Source: Commensalibacter melissae (GTDB taxonomy: Bacteria > Pseudomonadota > Alphaproteobacteria > Acetobacterales > Acetobacteraceae). From it: a stretch of DNA of 64,000 nucleotides. The notes under the pieces were generated by a model. It worked only from the letters and a program-made list of their open reading frames with translations. It was not told the origin of the DNA and made no database searches. The stretch is from positions 1,356,501 to 1,420,500 of the forward strand of contig NZ_CP046393.1 in the NCBI RefSeq assembly GCF_009734185.1, read 5' to 3'. This document shows positions 36,815 to 46,723 of this stretch, piece by piece; within the stretch, counting starts at the first letter, position 1; each line of letters begins with the position of its first letter. Made by a program: the position numbers and the translations under genes.

Positions 36815-37972
36815 TTATATCTTTTTATAAGATTGATCCTCACCAAATGTTGAATTTTTATGAACTTGTACAGATAATAAAAGACCAAATCCAAACATTA
36901 CCGTCAGCAGGGCTGACCCTCCATAGGATACCATTGGTAACGGCACACCCCCCACGGGTATGGCACCCATAACCATTGAAAGATTAACTGCACAATAAAA
37001 AAAGAAATTCATCGTGATCCCCAATGCAAGCAAGCGACCAAACTGATTACGTGACCGCATGGCGATAACCATGCCACCCACAATGATTAACAGTAATAAC
37101 CCTATAACACAGATTCCCCCCACAAAACCCCATTCCTCTGCAATCATCGTAAAGATGAAATCAGTTTGTTTTTCTGGTAAGAAATTCAATTGCCCCTGTG
37201 TACCATGCAAATATCCCTGTCCCCACATTCCACCAGATCCCAATGCTATTTTTGACTGGATGATATTATATCCCGCTCCTAATGGATCATTTTCAGGATG
37301 CATGAAAGTGGTAATCCTCGCTTTCTGATAATCATGCAAATGATTATAAACCAACTTTATGACAAACGGGATCGGTGTTAGTAACAAAAGAATCAAATAC
37401 CAGCGCATACCTGCCGCAAAAAAAATAACAGCCCCTATACAACCTATAATAACCGCTGTGCCCAAGTTCGGTTCTTTTAATACAAGAACAACAGGTAATA
37501 ATACAAGGATTGCAGGAATAATCAGGCGTAATGGATTTGCCATCTGCTTCCAGCTAATTTTGTAAAACCAGCTGGACAATAAAAGAACCAAGGCAATTTT
37601 CATTAATTCAGAAGGTTGCAAGGCAATACCGCCAATTATAATCCAGCGCTCTGCTCCTTTACCCACATGCCCCATATGCAATACTGCAACCAATAACATT
37701 ACAGCCAGTCCATAAAGAGGCCAAGCCAGTTTTACCAATATTTGCGGAGGAGTTAACGCCAACCCTATCATGATTATAAAACCCACGCAAAATTTAACAA
37801 ATTGTGAATGAGCATAAGGATGGGAAGATCCTCCCCCAGCGGAATATTGGGCAAAATAACCAACCATTGCAAGAAGGCAGATCAATCCAACAAACAGCCA
37901 GTTAACTCGCCAAAGCTTGCCCAGAATTCTAAAATTTGGTTCTGCTCTTAATAAACGTTTCTCAAAAACCAT
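36815..37972 (-). CDS. rodA: Rod-shape SEDS glycosyltransferase RodA
   Basis: 385-aa polytopic protein of the SEDS family, which polymerises lipid II during elongation with PBP2. Family motifs include NLGTAVIIG, the periplasmic loop with SGGMWGQGYLHGTQGQLNFLP split by hydrophobic helices, FTMIAEEWGFVGG, and VGGVPLPMVSYGGSA. About ten membrane helices. It starts 12 bp after mrdA, in the standard partner order. Confidence 0.95.
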   Translation of the reverse strand: MVFEKRLLRAEPNFRILGKLWRVNWLFVGLICLLAMVGYFAQYSAGGGSSHPYAHSQFVKFCVGFIIMIGLALTPPQILVKLAWPLYGLAVMLLVAVLHMGHVGKGAERWIIIGGIALQPSELMKIALVLLLSSWFYKISWKQMANPLRLIIPAILVLLPVVLVLKEPNLGTAVIIGCIGAVIFFAAGMRWYLILLLLTPIPFVIKLVYNHLHDYQKARITTFMHPENDPLGAGYNIIQSKIALGSGGMWGQGYLHGTQGQLNFLPEKQTDFIFTMIAEEWGFVGGICVIGLLLLIIVGGMVIAMRSRNQFGRLLALGITMNFFFYCAVNLSMVMGAIPVGGVPLPMVSYGGSALLTVMFGFGLLLSVQVHKNSTFGEDQSYKKI

Positions 37973-37984
37973 TATGTCTATACT

Positions 37985-39910
37985 TCATTCAACTTCAGAT
38001 GGTTTTGAATCACCTGTTTCCGTTCTTGTATTTTTAGACTGATCTTTTTTCCAACTTTTTGCAGGATCACACTTTAATGTTGCAACCATCATCTCACGTG
38101 CCAAAGGCGCCGCAACAGAAGCCGCAGCATTACCATGTTCTACAATTAAAGAGATAGCATATTGTGGATCATCATAAGGTGCAAAACAAATAAACAGCGC
38201 ATGAGGACGATATTTCCATGGCAAATTAGCAGAGTTGAAATGGCCACTTTCTCTCAATGCACGGGAAACACTCTTTACCTGTGCCGTACCCGTTTTTCCA
38301 GCCAGTAACATACCATGATAGTCCATTTTTGCTTTTGCACCCGAACCTTTGTTTTCATTGACAACAGCATACATTCCAAACCTGATCATTTTTAGAAAAT
38401 CAGGCTTGATATCCAGTTTTTGCCAATAGTTTGGATCTGCTTGCGGAACCAAAATATTATTGCGCTTCCTAATAAGATGCGGATCAATTTTTTTACCCGT
38501 GGCAATTCTCGCCACATAAGTGGCAAGCTGCAATGGGGTTACATGAACAAATCCCTGTCCAATACCGCTGACGATTGTATCACCTACATTCCAGTGATGT
38601 CCTCGGGACTCACGCCATTTAGGAGTGGGAATTAACCCGGAACGCACATGAGTCAACTCAATCGGCAACTCCACTCCCAAACCGAGCTTATCACATGTGG
38701 CATGAATTGCTTCCATTCCCGTCCTGCGGGCAACCTCGTAAAAATATACATCACAAGAATATTTTAGGGCACCATGCAAATCCAGTGACCCATGTCCATA
38801 TTTATTCCAGCAATGAAACCGGCTTCCCCCATAATCATAATAACCCGGGCAATGAATACGCGTATTTTCCGTAATCGTTGAAGCTTCAAGCGCAGCTAGC
38901 GCAACAGCAGGTTTAAAGGTTGAACCGGGAGGATAGGAACCTGCCACTGCCTTGTTTGTTAAGGGACTCCTTTCATCTTGAATCCAGGTCTTCCATTGTG
39001 CATGACTGACACCACTGTCAAATAAGGAAGGATCAAAAGATGGATTACTGACCATTGCCATCACTTCCCCATTCCGACAATCTAAAACAACTGCACTGGC
39101 GGATTGGTCCGCGACGATTGAGGAAATTTCCTTTTGCAATTCAACATCAATGGTCAAGGCCACATCCTGGCCCTGGATACTATCAACATGGCCTAATTCT
39201 GTAATGATATGTCCCACGGAATCTACTTCAACCTGAACCTCACCGGCCTTTCCACATAGATCATTTTCCTGAGTCTGCTCGATCCCGGACCGACCCACTC
39301 GCATACCTGGCAAAGCCAAAATGGTATTCTGTGCAATGTCTTTATCATTTGGGGGCGCTACATAACCAACAATATGAGCCAACAAACCTTCCAATGGATA
39401 AAGTCTTTTAGTACCCACATCAATGACAATACCTGGTAGGGAAGGCGAATTCACCTCGATAATCGTCATTTCGTCACGAGACAGAAAATCTTTCAACATA
39501 ATGGGTATAAAACGACGTTGATGATCCAAATTCCATTGTATACGGGCGTAATCATGCTCATCCAAGGAAATTAAATCAGCAAACCGTTCTATCACATCAG
39601 AAACATTGTCTGTTTCTTCAGGTATAAGCATGGCCCTCCAATTTATCTTGTTATTGGCAAGAATGGCCCCGAAACGATCAAGGATACGTCCACGAGGTGG
39701 AGACAATAACCTTTTGCTTATAAGGTTTTTCTTGGCCATTTTTATATATCGATCGCCATTTACAACCTGCAATTTATAAAGACGATTAGCCAATAAAGAC
39801 AAGATCCCTGTTTGAGCCGCTAGAATCAAAATTGCCCGCCGCGTAAATACACGTCGCGAATTCGTATCTGACAATACATTTCTGATACGATAGGGTAATC
39901 TTTTCTTCAT
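37985..39910 (-). CDS. mrdA: Penicillin-binding protein 2 (elongation transpeptidase)
   Basis: 641 aa. A single N-terminal membrane helix (RRAILILAAQTGILSLLANR) follows a basic segment. The dimerisation/pedestal domain contains PPRGRILDRFG. The transpeptidase has STFKP (active Ser), the SxN-equivalent region, and GKTGTAQV. It crosslinks new wall during rod elongation, acting with RodA and MreC. The C-terminal tail past the domain is polar (KNTRTETGDSKPSE). It is in operon with mreD (13-bp gap) and rodA. Confidence 0.95.
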   Translation of the reverse strand: MKKRLPYRIRNVLSDTNSRRVFTRRAILILAAQTGILSLLANRLYKLQVVNGDRYIKMAKKNLISKRLLSPPRGRILDRFGAILANNKINWRAMLIPEETDNVSDVIERFADLISLDEHDYARIQWNLDHQRRFIPIMLKDFLSRDEMTIIEVNSPSLPGIVIDVGTKRLYPLEGLLAHIVGYVAPPNDKDIAQNTILALPGMRVGRSGIEQTQENDLCGKAGEVQVEVDSVGHIITELGHVDSIQGQDVALTIDVELQKEISSIVADQSASAVVLDCRNGEVMAMVSNPSFDPSLFDSGVSHAQWKTWIQDERSPLTNKAVAGSYPPGSTFKPAVALAALEASTITENTRIHCPGYYDYGGSRFHCWNKYGHGSLDLHGALKYSCDVYFYEVARRTGMEAIHATCDKLGLGVELPIELTHVRSGLIPTPKWRESRGHHWNVGDTIVSGIGQGFVHVTPLQLATYVARIATGKKIDPHLIRKRNNILVPQADPNYWQKLDIKPDFLKMIRFGMYAVVNENKGSGAKAKMDYHGMLLAGKTGTAQVKSVSRALRESGHFNSANLPWKYRPHALFICFAPYDDPQYAISLIVEHGNAAASVAAPLAREMMVATLKCDPAKSWKKDQSKNTRTETGDSKPSEVE

Positions 39911-39923
39911 TTTACAAGTTGTT

Positions 39924-40505
39924 CTACACCTGTTCGGGATCAGCTATGGTACGATGGGCCCAGGTAAACATGATTGATAAGAGCGGATAAAATCCTATAG
40001 CAAAAACCATCTCAAATATAAAGTATGAAACTGAAACCAGCTTTAAACTTAACAAAGAAATCAACAGCCATTGTATAAAAAAAACACTCAATGCAATTAT
40101 TGAAAAAATTAACCAGACTATTAAAAAATTATATCTTGCCAGACGAAAACGCTGCGTGATTGCCATTCCATAAACAATAAGTAAAATGAAAATCACAACA
40201 CCAGGTGAGGAAAAGTTTAGGAGATCAATAAGAAACCCCAGAAAAAAAACACCAATTGCCGGCATGGAAGTTGGACGATAAATTGACCAAAAATAAACCG
40301 ATGATATCACAATAGCCAATAAAAGTTCATTACGGCCAGGAATATTCAAGGGAACTGAAAAGATTAAAATTACAAACAGATTAAATCCCATAGGAACCAT
40401 CCAACGAATGACAGCATCAATTTTTTGACACCTCGTTAAAGAAGGACGTATCCCTGGATGCCTTTTATGTGTTTTACTTTCAGATGATTTTTCTTTTTTA
40501 ATCAT
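39924..40505 (-). CDS. mreD: Rod shape-determining membrane protein MreD
   Basis: A 193-aa hydrophobic protein with about five membrane helices after a basic N-terminal region. Sequence conservation in MreD is low, so the call leans on size, hydropathy and its place exactly between mreC (2 bp upstream) and mrdA. Segments such as GVFFLGFLIDLLNFSSPGV match the family pattern GFLxDxLxxxPxG. Confidence 0.88.
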   Translation of the reverse strand: MIKKEKSSESKTHKRHPGIRPSLTRCQKIDAVIRWMVPMGFNLFVILIFSVPLNIPGRNELLLAIVISSVYFWSIYRPTSMPAIGVFFLGFLIDLLNFSSPGVVIFILLIVYGMAITQRFRLARYNFLIVWLIFSIIALSVFFIQWLLISLLSLKLVSVSYFIFEMVFAIGFYPLLSIMFTWAHRTIADPEQV

Positions 40506-40507
40506 TC

Positions 40508-41416
40508 CTAATCATGGCCTAGTAATTCAGGATTGGCGACGGGCCTGGTTTTCATCTTCTTTTTAGCCAGATTTACACGTCCCGGTGCATCAGGTGGAAT
40601 GATATCATAATTTTTAAAATCAAAAATTCGAACAATTCTCAGACTTTCCAATGAAGTGTAAGGCACAACAACGGGATGTCCAGGTTCAAGATAATGTACG
40701 AAACCAACAGGGATTCCAGTCGGAAAAGCGTTTCCTTTATTGTCAGTCAAAACTTTCTCCCCTTCAGTTGGAGGTTTATCTTCCGGGTAAAAAATCAATT
40801 TGGGATAAAGACTGTTATCACCAGCCATAATCGCCTGTACATGTGAACTCATCAAATTAACAGGAATTCGACTGGCAAGATCATTGATTAAGAGTATCCT
40901 GGCAGAACGATCACCAATTTCTGTCACTCTACCTATCAAACCGAAACCACTCAAGGCAATTTCACCGGCGTGCACGCCATGCCCCGGTTGTAGCATCACC
41001 AAAACTGCCTTATGATAAATTCCGCTTCCATCTGCGGCAACATGTGCGGTAATATAGGATATTGTCGGATCGGGTATCCAATGCAATTGATTTTTCAATT
41101 CAACATTTTCCTCTGCCAATCCTATTGCAACATGATACCATCCCTTAAGTTGCGCATTTTCCTCTTCAAGTTTCTTTTTTTCCTGAGAAATATTTTTAAC
41201 TGTATTAACATTCAGAAAAAAACCATGAACAATATCAAACGGTCTCTCCACCAAAACATAGGCAGGCAAAAGAAAATCAATAACTTTTAACCGTATATCT
41301 TCTATTAATTTGGGTTTTGCCTGGCCAAGCAACATGATTAAACTCGCCATTACAAATAAGAATGGTAAGATTAATTTTGCCAACGCTTGCTTGATTTGAA
41401 TGGATATAGGAATCAT
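40508..41416 (-). CDS. mreC: Rod shape-determining protein MreC
   Basis: 302 aa. One N-terminal membrane helix, a short coiled coil (NISQEKKKLEEENAQLKGW), then the periplasmic beta domain with GLIGRVTEIGDRSARILLINDLASRIPV and GEKVLTDNKGNAFPTGIPVGFV. It links MreB filaments inside to PBP2 outside. It is separated from mreB by 136 bp containing a hairpin, while mreD follows within 2 bp. Confidence 0.95.
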   Translation of the reverse strand: MIPISIQIKQALAKLILPFLFVMASLIMLLGQAKPKLIEDIRLKVIDFLLPAYVLVERPFDIVHGFFLNVNTVKNISQEKKKLEEENAQLKGWYHVAIGLAEENVELKNQLHWIPDPTISYITAHVAADGSGIYHKAVLVMLQPGHGVHAGEIALSGFGLIGRVTEIGDRSARILLINDLASRIPVNLMSSHVQAIMAGDNSLYPKLIFYPEDKPPTEGEKVLTDNKGNAFPTGIPVGFVHYLEPGHPVVVPYTSLESLRIVRIFDFKNYDIIPPDAPGRVNLAKKKMKTRPVANPELLGHD

Positions 41417-41474
41417 TATCGTAATATTTTTACGTTATTTTTCATTTTAAACCAGCTACTTAATATATAAGATG

Positions 41475-41500
41475 AGCAATATACCAAACTGTATATTGCT
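41475..41500 (-). terminator. Hairpin between mreB and mreC
   Basis: A perfect 10-bp stem AGCAATATAC/GTATATTGCT with a 6-nt loop, extendable by four further pairs with two wobbles, lies in the mreB-mreC gap. On the minus strand the next bases are CATCTTATAT, not a clean T-run. It may cause partial termination or protect the mreB mRNA 3' end, giving more MreB than MreCD (inference). Confidence 0.45.
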
Positions 41501-41552
41501 TATTAATATTAACGCTATTTTTTATATTTTCTCAATTGTGTTGACGTAACAA

Positions 41553-43079
<1,527 letters not shown>

Positions 43080-43409
43080 ATGTTTAGAGTTAGCAAACAA
43101 ACTTTTTTGGGGTTTTCAACCGTTATATTATCTGTTTCTTTTTTAACTGCCTGTGATAATGGCTATAGTGCTGGTGGAAGGGCAGGAACTGGTGCACTTA
43201 TTGGTGGTGGAACCGGAGCAGCCATCGGGGCCCTTGCAGGAGGGGGAAGAGGAGCCGCTATTGGAGCTTTATCTGGTGGCGCGTTAGGGGCAGGTGTTGG
43301 CGCTTTGACAACACCTAATCGTCCAGGACCCAATTATAATAATCAGTACTATCAAAACCAACAATATCGTCAGCAACCAGTTAATAATTACAATTCATCC
43401 CGTCGTTAA
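43080..43409 (+). CDS. Glycine-zipper lipoprotein
   Basis: 109 aa. Lipobox LTAC (Cys25) follows the signal. Residues 31-75 are a Gly/Ala repeat (GTGALIGGGTGAAIGALAGGG and on) typical of the glycine-zipper 17-kDa/OsmB-like membrane-inserting lipoproteins. The last 35 residues are Asn/Gln/Tyr/Pro-rich and probably unfolded. AAGGAG lies 9 nt before the ATG. Role: outer-membrane component of unknown function, often stress-linked in other bacteria. It is monocistronic, bounded by a terminator shared with leuA. Confidence 0.82.
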   Translation: MFRVSKQTFLGFSTVILSVSFLTACDNGYSAGGRAGTGALIGGGTGAAIGALAGGGRGAAIGALSGGALGAGVGALTTPNRPGPNYNNQYYQNQQYRQQPVNNYNSSRR

Positions 43410-43411
43410 TC

Positions 43412-43440
43412 AAAAACGGCGTCAAAACGCCGTTCCATTT
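43412..43440. terminator. Bidirectional Rho-independent terminator between the glycine-zipper gene and leuA
   Basis: An 8-bp GC-rich stem AACGGCGT/ACGCCGTT (43415-43422, 43427-43434) with loop CAAA. The plus strand continues CCATTTTT; the minus strand continues TTTG after the stem, with AAAAA at 43412-43416 providing U on that side. It lies directly between two convergent stops. Confidence 0.85.
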
Positions 43441-45048
43441 TTAAGAAACGTTTTCTGGTTTCTGTCGCTGACGCTTTGTTAACAATTTATTTAAAGCATG
43501 GACATAGGCCTTAACAGCAGAAACCACGGTATCAACATCTGTTCCTTGACCATCAACTGTTTTGCCATTTTCTTCCAACCTTACAGTTGTTTTTGCCTGT
43601 GCATCCGTTCCCTGCGTAACAGCCCCGATCGAAAATAGGGATAATGTTGCTTCAGGATGAGGGAAAATTTTCCTAATCGCATTGAAAGCTGCGTCAACCG
43701 ACCCGCTATTTCCCGTAAATTCGACTTTTTTATTTTGTTTGTCAACTTCAAGAGTCAATAAAACCTCAGAAGCTCTTATCCCACTTTTAATTGACATATC
43801 AATAAACCGGATAAATTCATGATCTCTGACTTCATCATCAACCAAAGCCGAAATATCATCATCGTAAACCGTCTTCTTTTGATCAGCCAACGTCTTGAAT
43901 CGCTGAAACGCCTCGTTTAATTTCTCATCAGAAAATTCATCATATCCCAATGATTTTAATTTGTCCCTAAAAGCAGCACGACCCGAATGTTTACCCAAAA
44001 CAAAAGAAGAACGGTTCCAGCCTACACTTTCAGGTGTCATGATCTCGTAGGTTTCTGCATTTTTCAACATTCCATCTTGATGGATACCACTTTCATGTGC
44101 AAATGCGTTTCTACCTACAATTGCCTTATTCGGTTGCACATCGAACCCGGTAATCGTTGATAAAGTCCGTGAGGCATTTAATAATTTCTTAGAAATTATC
44201 CTGTTATCATAAGGAAATTCATCATGACGTGTCCGTAAAATCATTGTTATTTCCTCCAGGGCAGCATTCCCGGCCCGTTCACCAATTCCATTGATCGTAC
44301 ACTCAACTTGCCTTGCTCCACCTTGCAGTGATGCGATAGTATTAGCCACCCCTAATCCCAAATCATTATGGTTATGACAAGAAAAAATGACCTGATCAGC
44401 ACCTGGAACCCGTTCCAACAAATCTTTAAATATACGACGCATATCTTCAGGAGTTGAATAACCAACCGTATCAGGAATGTTAATTGTTGTCGCTCCATTT
44501 TTAATGGCCACTTCAACACAGCGACATAAAAAATCTGGGTCTGTGCGTGATCCATCCTCCGCTGACCATTGAACGTCATCTGTAAATTGTCTGGCCTTTT
44601 TATTTCCATCGGCAATAATTTCCAAAACGGTTTCAGGTTCCATGCGCAATTTATATTTCATATGCAGTGGAGAAGTCGAAATGAAATTATGAATACGTTT
44701 ACGCTTGGCCGGTTTTAAAGCTTCCCCTGCCTTTTCAATATCATTTTTACCACCTGAACGTGCCAAGCTACAAATAACTGAGTCTTTGATTAGCTCAGCA
44801 ATTCTGTAAACACTTTCAAAATCTCCTGTTGACGCAACGGGAAATCCTGCCTCGATTACATCAACTCCTAATTCAGTCAATATTCTAGCCATTCTCAGTT
44901 TTTCATCCAAATTCATTGAAAAACCAGGGGACTGTTCACCATCACGTAACGTTGTATCAAAAAAAATAACTCTATTTTTGTCAATTTTTCCAAATGATGG
45001 ATGATTTATATTCATATCCGATGAACCTTCATAATCGTTTACAGGCAT
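43441..45048 (-). CDS. leuA: 2-isopropylmalate synthase
   Basis: 535 aa. The catalytic TIM barrel has [14 protein letters not shown], the metal-binding HNHNDLG and [14 protein letters not shown]; the C-terminal LeuA regulatory domain (about residues 400-520) binds leucine for feedback inhibition. It condenses acetyl-CoA with 2-oxoisovalerate, the first step of leucine synthesis. The frame starts at 45048; an internal ATG at 45015 (MNINHPSFG) has GAAGG 10 nt upstream and is an equally good start. A strong terminator hairpin sits 64 bp upstream, so attenuation is possible. Confidence 0.94.
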   Translation of the reverse strand: MPVNDYEGSSDMNINHPSFGKIDKNRVIFFDTTLRDGEQSPGFSMNLDEKLRMARILTELGVDVIEAGFPVASTGDFESVYRIAELIKDSVICSLARSGGKNDIEKAGEALKPAKRKRIHNFISTSPLHMKYKLRMEPETVLEIIADGNKKARQFTDDVQWSAEDGSRTDPDFLCRCVEVAIKNGATTINIPDTVGYSTPEDMRRIFKDLLERVPGADQVIFSCHNHNDLGLGVANTIASLQGGARQVECTINGIGERAGNAALEEITMILRTRHDEFPYDNRIISKKLLNASRTLSTITGFDVQPNKAIVGRNAFAHESGIHQDGMLKNAETYEIMTPESVGWNRSSFVLGKHSGRAAFRDKLKSLGYDEFSDEKLNEAFQRFKTLADQKKTVYDDDISALVDDEVRDHEFIRFIDMSIKSGIRASEVLLTLEVDKQNKKVEFTGNSGSVDAAFNAIRKIFPHPEATLSLFSIGAVTQGTDAQAKTTVRLEENGKTVDGQGTDVDTVVSAVKAYVHALNKLLTKRQRQKPENVS

Positions 45049-45111
45049 ATTCTGGACGCAGCTAACGCCCTCAATTTGCCTATGAAAAAATAAATTTTTA
45101 AAGGAAATTAC

Positions 45112-45165
45112 AAAAAAAACCCCTAAATAAGATAACCTATTTTACAAGGTTATCTTACCTAGGGG
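45112..45165 (-). terminator. Strong Rho-independent terminator / possible leuA attenuator
   Basis: On the minus strand a ~19-bp stem (CCCCTA, two G-U pairs, TAAGATAACCT against AGGTTATCTTA, TAGGGG) with an 8-nt loop is followed by eight T (plus-strand A run 45112-45119). It lies 144 bp past the amidase stop and 64 bp before leuA. It can end amidase transcripts or act as a leader attenuator for leuA. A 34-codon frame (45263 down to 45159, ending CLIFQLSSP) runs into the stem but has no ribosome binding site and few Leu codons. Confidence 0.85.
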
Positions 45166-45308
45166 CTGCTAAGTTGAAAGATCAAACAAAACACAGATAT
45201 CCGTTCTCTATTTTTAAAATAGAAAAAATTTTTTTCCATAAGAGAGAATACCATAAATTTCATGCTGATATGACATCACTTTTCCCCAAAAAAAGCAAGT
45301 CCTATTTT

Positions 45309-46214
45309 TTAGCCCGTTAAATGTGTTACACTTCCACCAATTGTAAAATACCGATCAACAGCATTTTTCATGGACATGGCTATTAACTGTCTATATGAAG
45401 ACTGACGTAAAGCGGCCTCATCTCTACGATTAGACATAAACCCCATTTCAACAAGAATTGATGGAATGTTTACCGATTTCAAAACCACAAAAGCGGCATG
45501 TCTTTTGGGATTAGGCAACAAACCAACACGGGAATTAAACGATAAGACAACATTTTGTGCCATTGCTGCTGATTCTTTTTTTGTTTCCATTTTAACCAGA
45601 CTGGCCAATATCTTTTCCACCGCTGGAGAAGTTACATGAATATTGGGGCCACCATAACGATCAGCTTGATTTTCAACTGAAGCCAATGCAGCAGATTGTG
45701 CATCAGATGCATGATTGGATAAAGTATAGACACTTGCACCTCGCACAGATGAATTCCGCAAGGCATCCGCATGCATCGATATGAAAAGGTTCGCCCCTTT
45801 TTTCTGGGCAAAATCTACACGTCCATTCAAGGGAATAAAATGATCTGAGCTTCTTGTCAGATAAACTTGATATCGTCCGGAGCGTCTCAACTGATTGGCA
45901 AGTTCCACAGCCGTAGCGTATGCAACATGTTTTTCATAGGTTCCAGAATATCCTATGGCTCCAGGATCTTTTCCACCATGACCAGGATCCAGCACAATTA
46001 ATGGTAAAGCAGGTCTGGCTTTGCCAATGATAGCTGGCGTCTTGGTTTTACCTTTGAATGTCCTCACCTTGGAAGTGGATTTAACTTGATTACGACCTTT
46101 TCCAGTTATTCCAATTCTTTTTTGCCTTTTTTGTTTCATTGCAAATGAAAAGGAAGGAAACAAAACTCCTATTGACATTAATAACGTATTTCGTCTGGAA
46201 AAATTTAAAGCCAT
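45309..46214 (-). CDS. amiC: N-acetylmuramoyl-L-alanine amidase (Amidase_3), Tat-exported
   Basis: 301 aa. The N-terminus has a twin-arginine pattern (FSRRNTLL) before a hydrophobic stretch ending FSFA, so Tat export is likely, as for E. coli AmiA and AmiC. The zinc amidase domain shows LDPGHGGKDPGAIG with the first His, a Glu in TYEKHVA, the second His in FISMHADAL, and the catalytic Glu in ILVEMGFMSN. There is no AMIN domain; a basic linker (KQKRQKRIG...) lies instead. It splits septal peptidoglycan at the amide bond for daughter-cell separation. It is divergent from rne, an arrangement common in this class. Confidence 0.92.
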   Translation of the reverse strand: MALNFSRRNTLLMSIGVLFPSFSFAMKQKRQKRIGITGKGRNQVKSTSKVRTFKGKTKTPAIIGKARPALPLIVLDPGHGGKDPGAIGYSGTYEKHVAYATAVELANQLRRSGRYQVYLTRSSDHFIPLNGRVDFAQKKGANLFISMHADALRNSSVRGASVYTLSNHASDAQSAALASVENQADRYGGPNIHVTSPAVEKILASLVKMETKKESAAMAQNVVLSFNSRVGLLPNPKRHAAFVVLKSVNIPSILVEMGFMSNRRDEAALRQSSYRQLIAMSMKNAVDRYFTIGGSVTHLTG

Positions 46215-46723
46215 TTCAATCTATATTACCTTATCAAAATGTATATTAATAATGTTAATTCATGTCTAAAAATCTGTATACCCAAAATAGGATTCAGCGT
46301 ATAATTCGACATTATTGCAATAATTCTACATTTTTTTTGATCAAAAGCCATAAATCACGTTTTTAGCAACAAAAAACCTTTGCTTTCATAGCGCGTTTTG
46401 AGATATTAAAATAATTATTAGGTCTTTATTTTTAATAACAAATCAATAACCTAATAAAGTCCTATAAATTATTGTTTATTTTTGATAGCAAAATATGTCC
46501 ATTTAATGTTTACAAAAATTTAATGAAAGCAATCTAGAATTTAAAATTATTTTAAATCTTATAACAATTCAGAAATAAACAAAAAAATGATCGAAATTCC
46601 TAATTAAAAATGCTTCATGGTTACATTTCCCTTAAGACGATAATTAAAAACATGTTTCCAACAAAAAGCATTTCTTCAAAAAACTATGGATTGTGACTAC
46701 AATCACCGGAGTATTAGTAAAAC
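46215..46723. other. Long divergent region with probable rne leader
   Basis: 509 bp between amiC and rne. RNase E genes in many bacteria have long 5' leaders used for autoregulation. Here a 9-bp inverted repeat TTATTAGGT/ACCTAATAA (46415-46423, 46449-46457; 25-nt loop) overlaps an alternative pairing CTTTATT/AATAAAG (46424-46430, 46453-46459), so two exclusive hairpins could form if the transcript starts upstream. GGAG lies 12 nt before the rne ATG. No coding frame is credible here. Confidence 0.5.

Noticed and set aside
45159-45263. Leucine leader peptide for leuA
   Set aside because: The 34-codon frame has only a few Leu codons, no cluster of them and no ribosome binding site. Kept only as a remark on the terminator.
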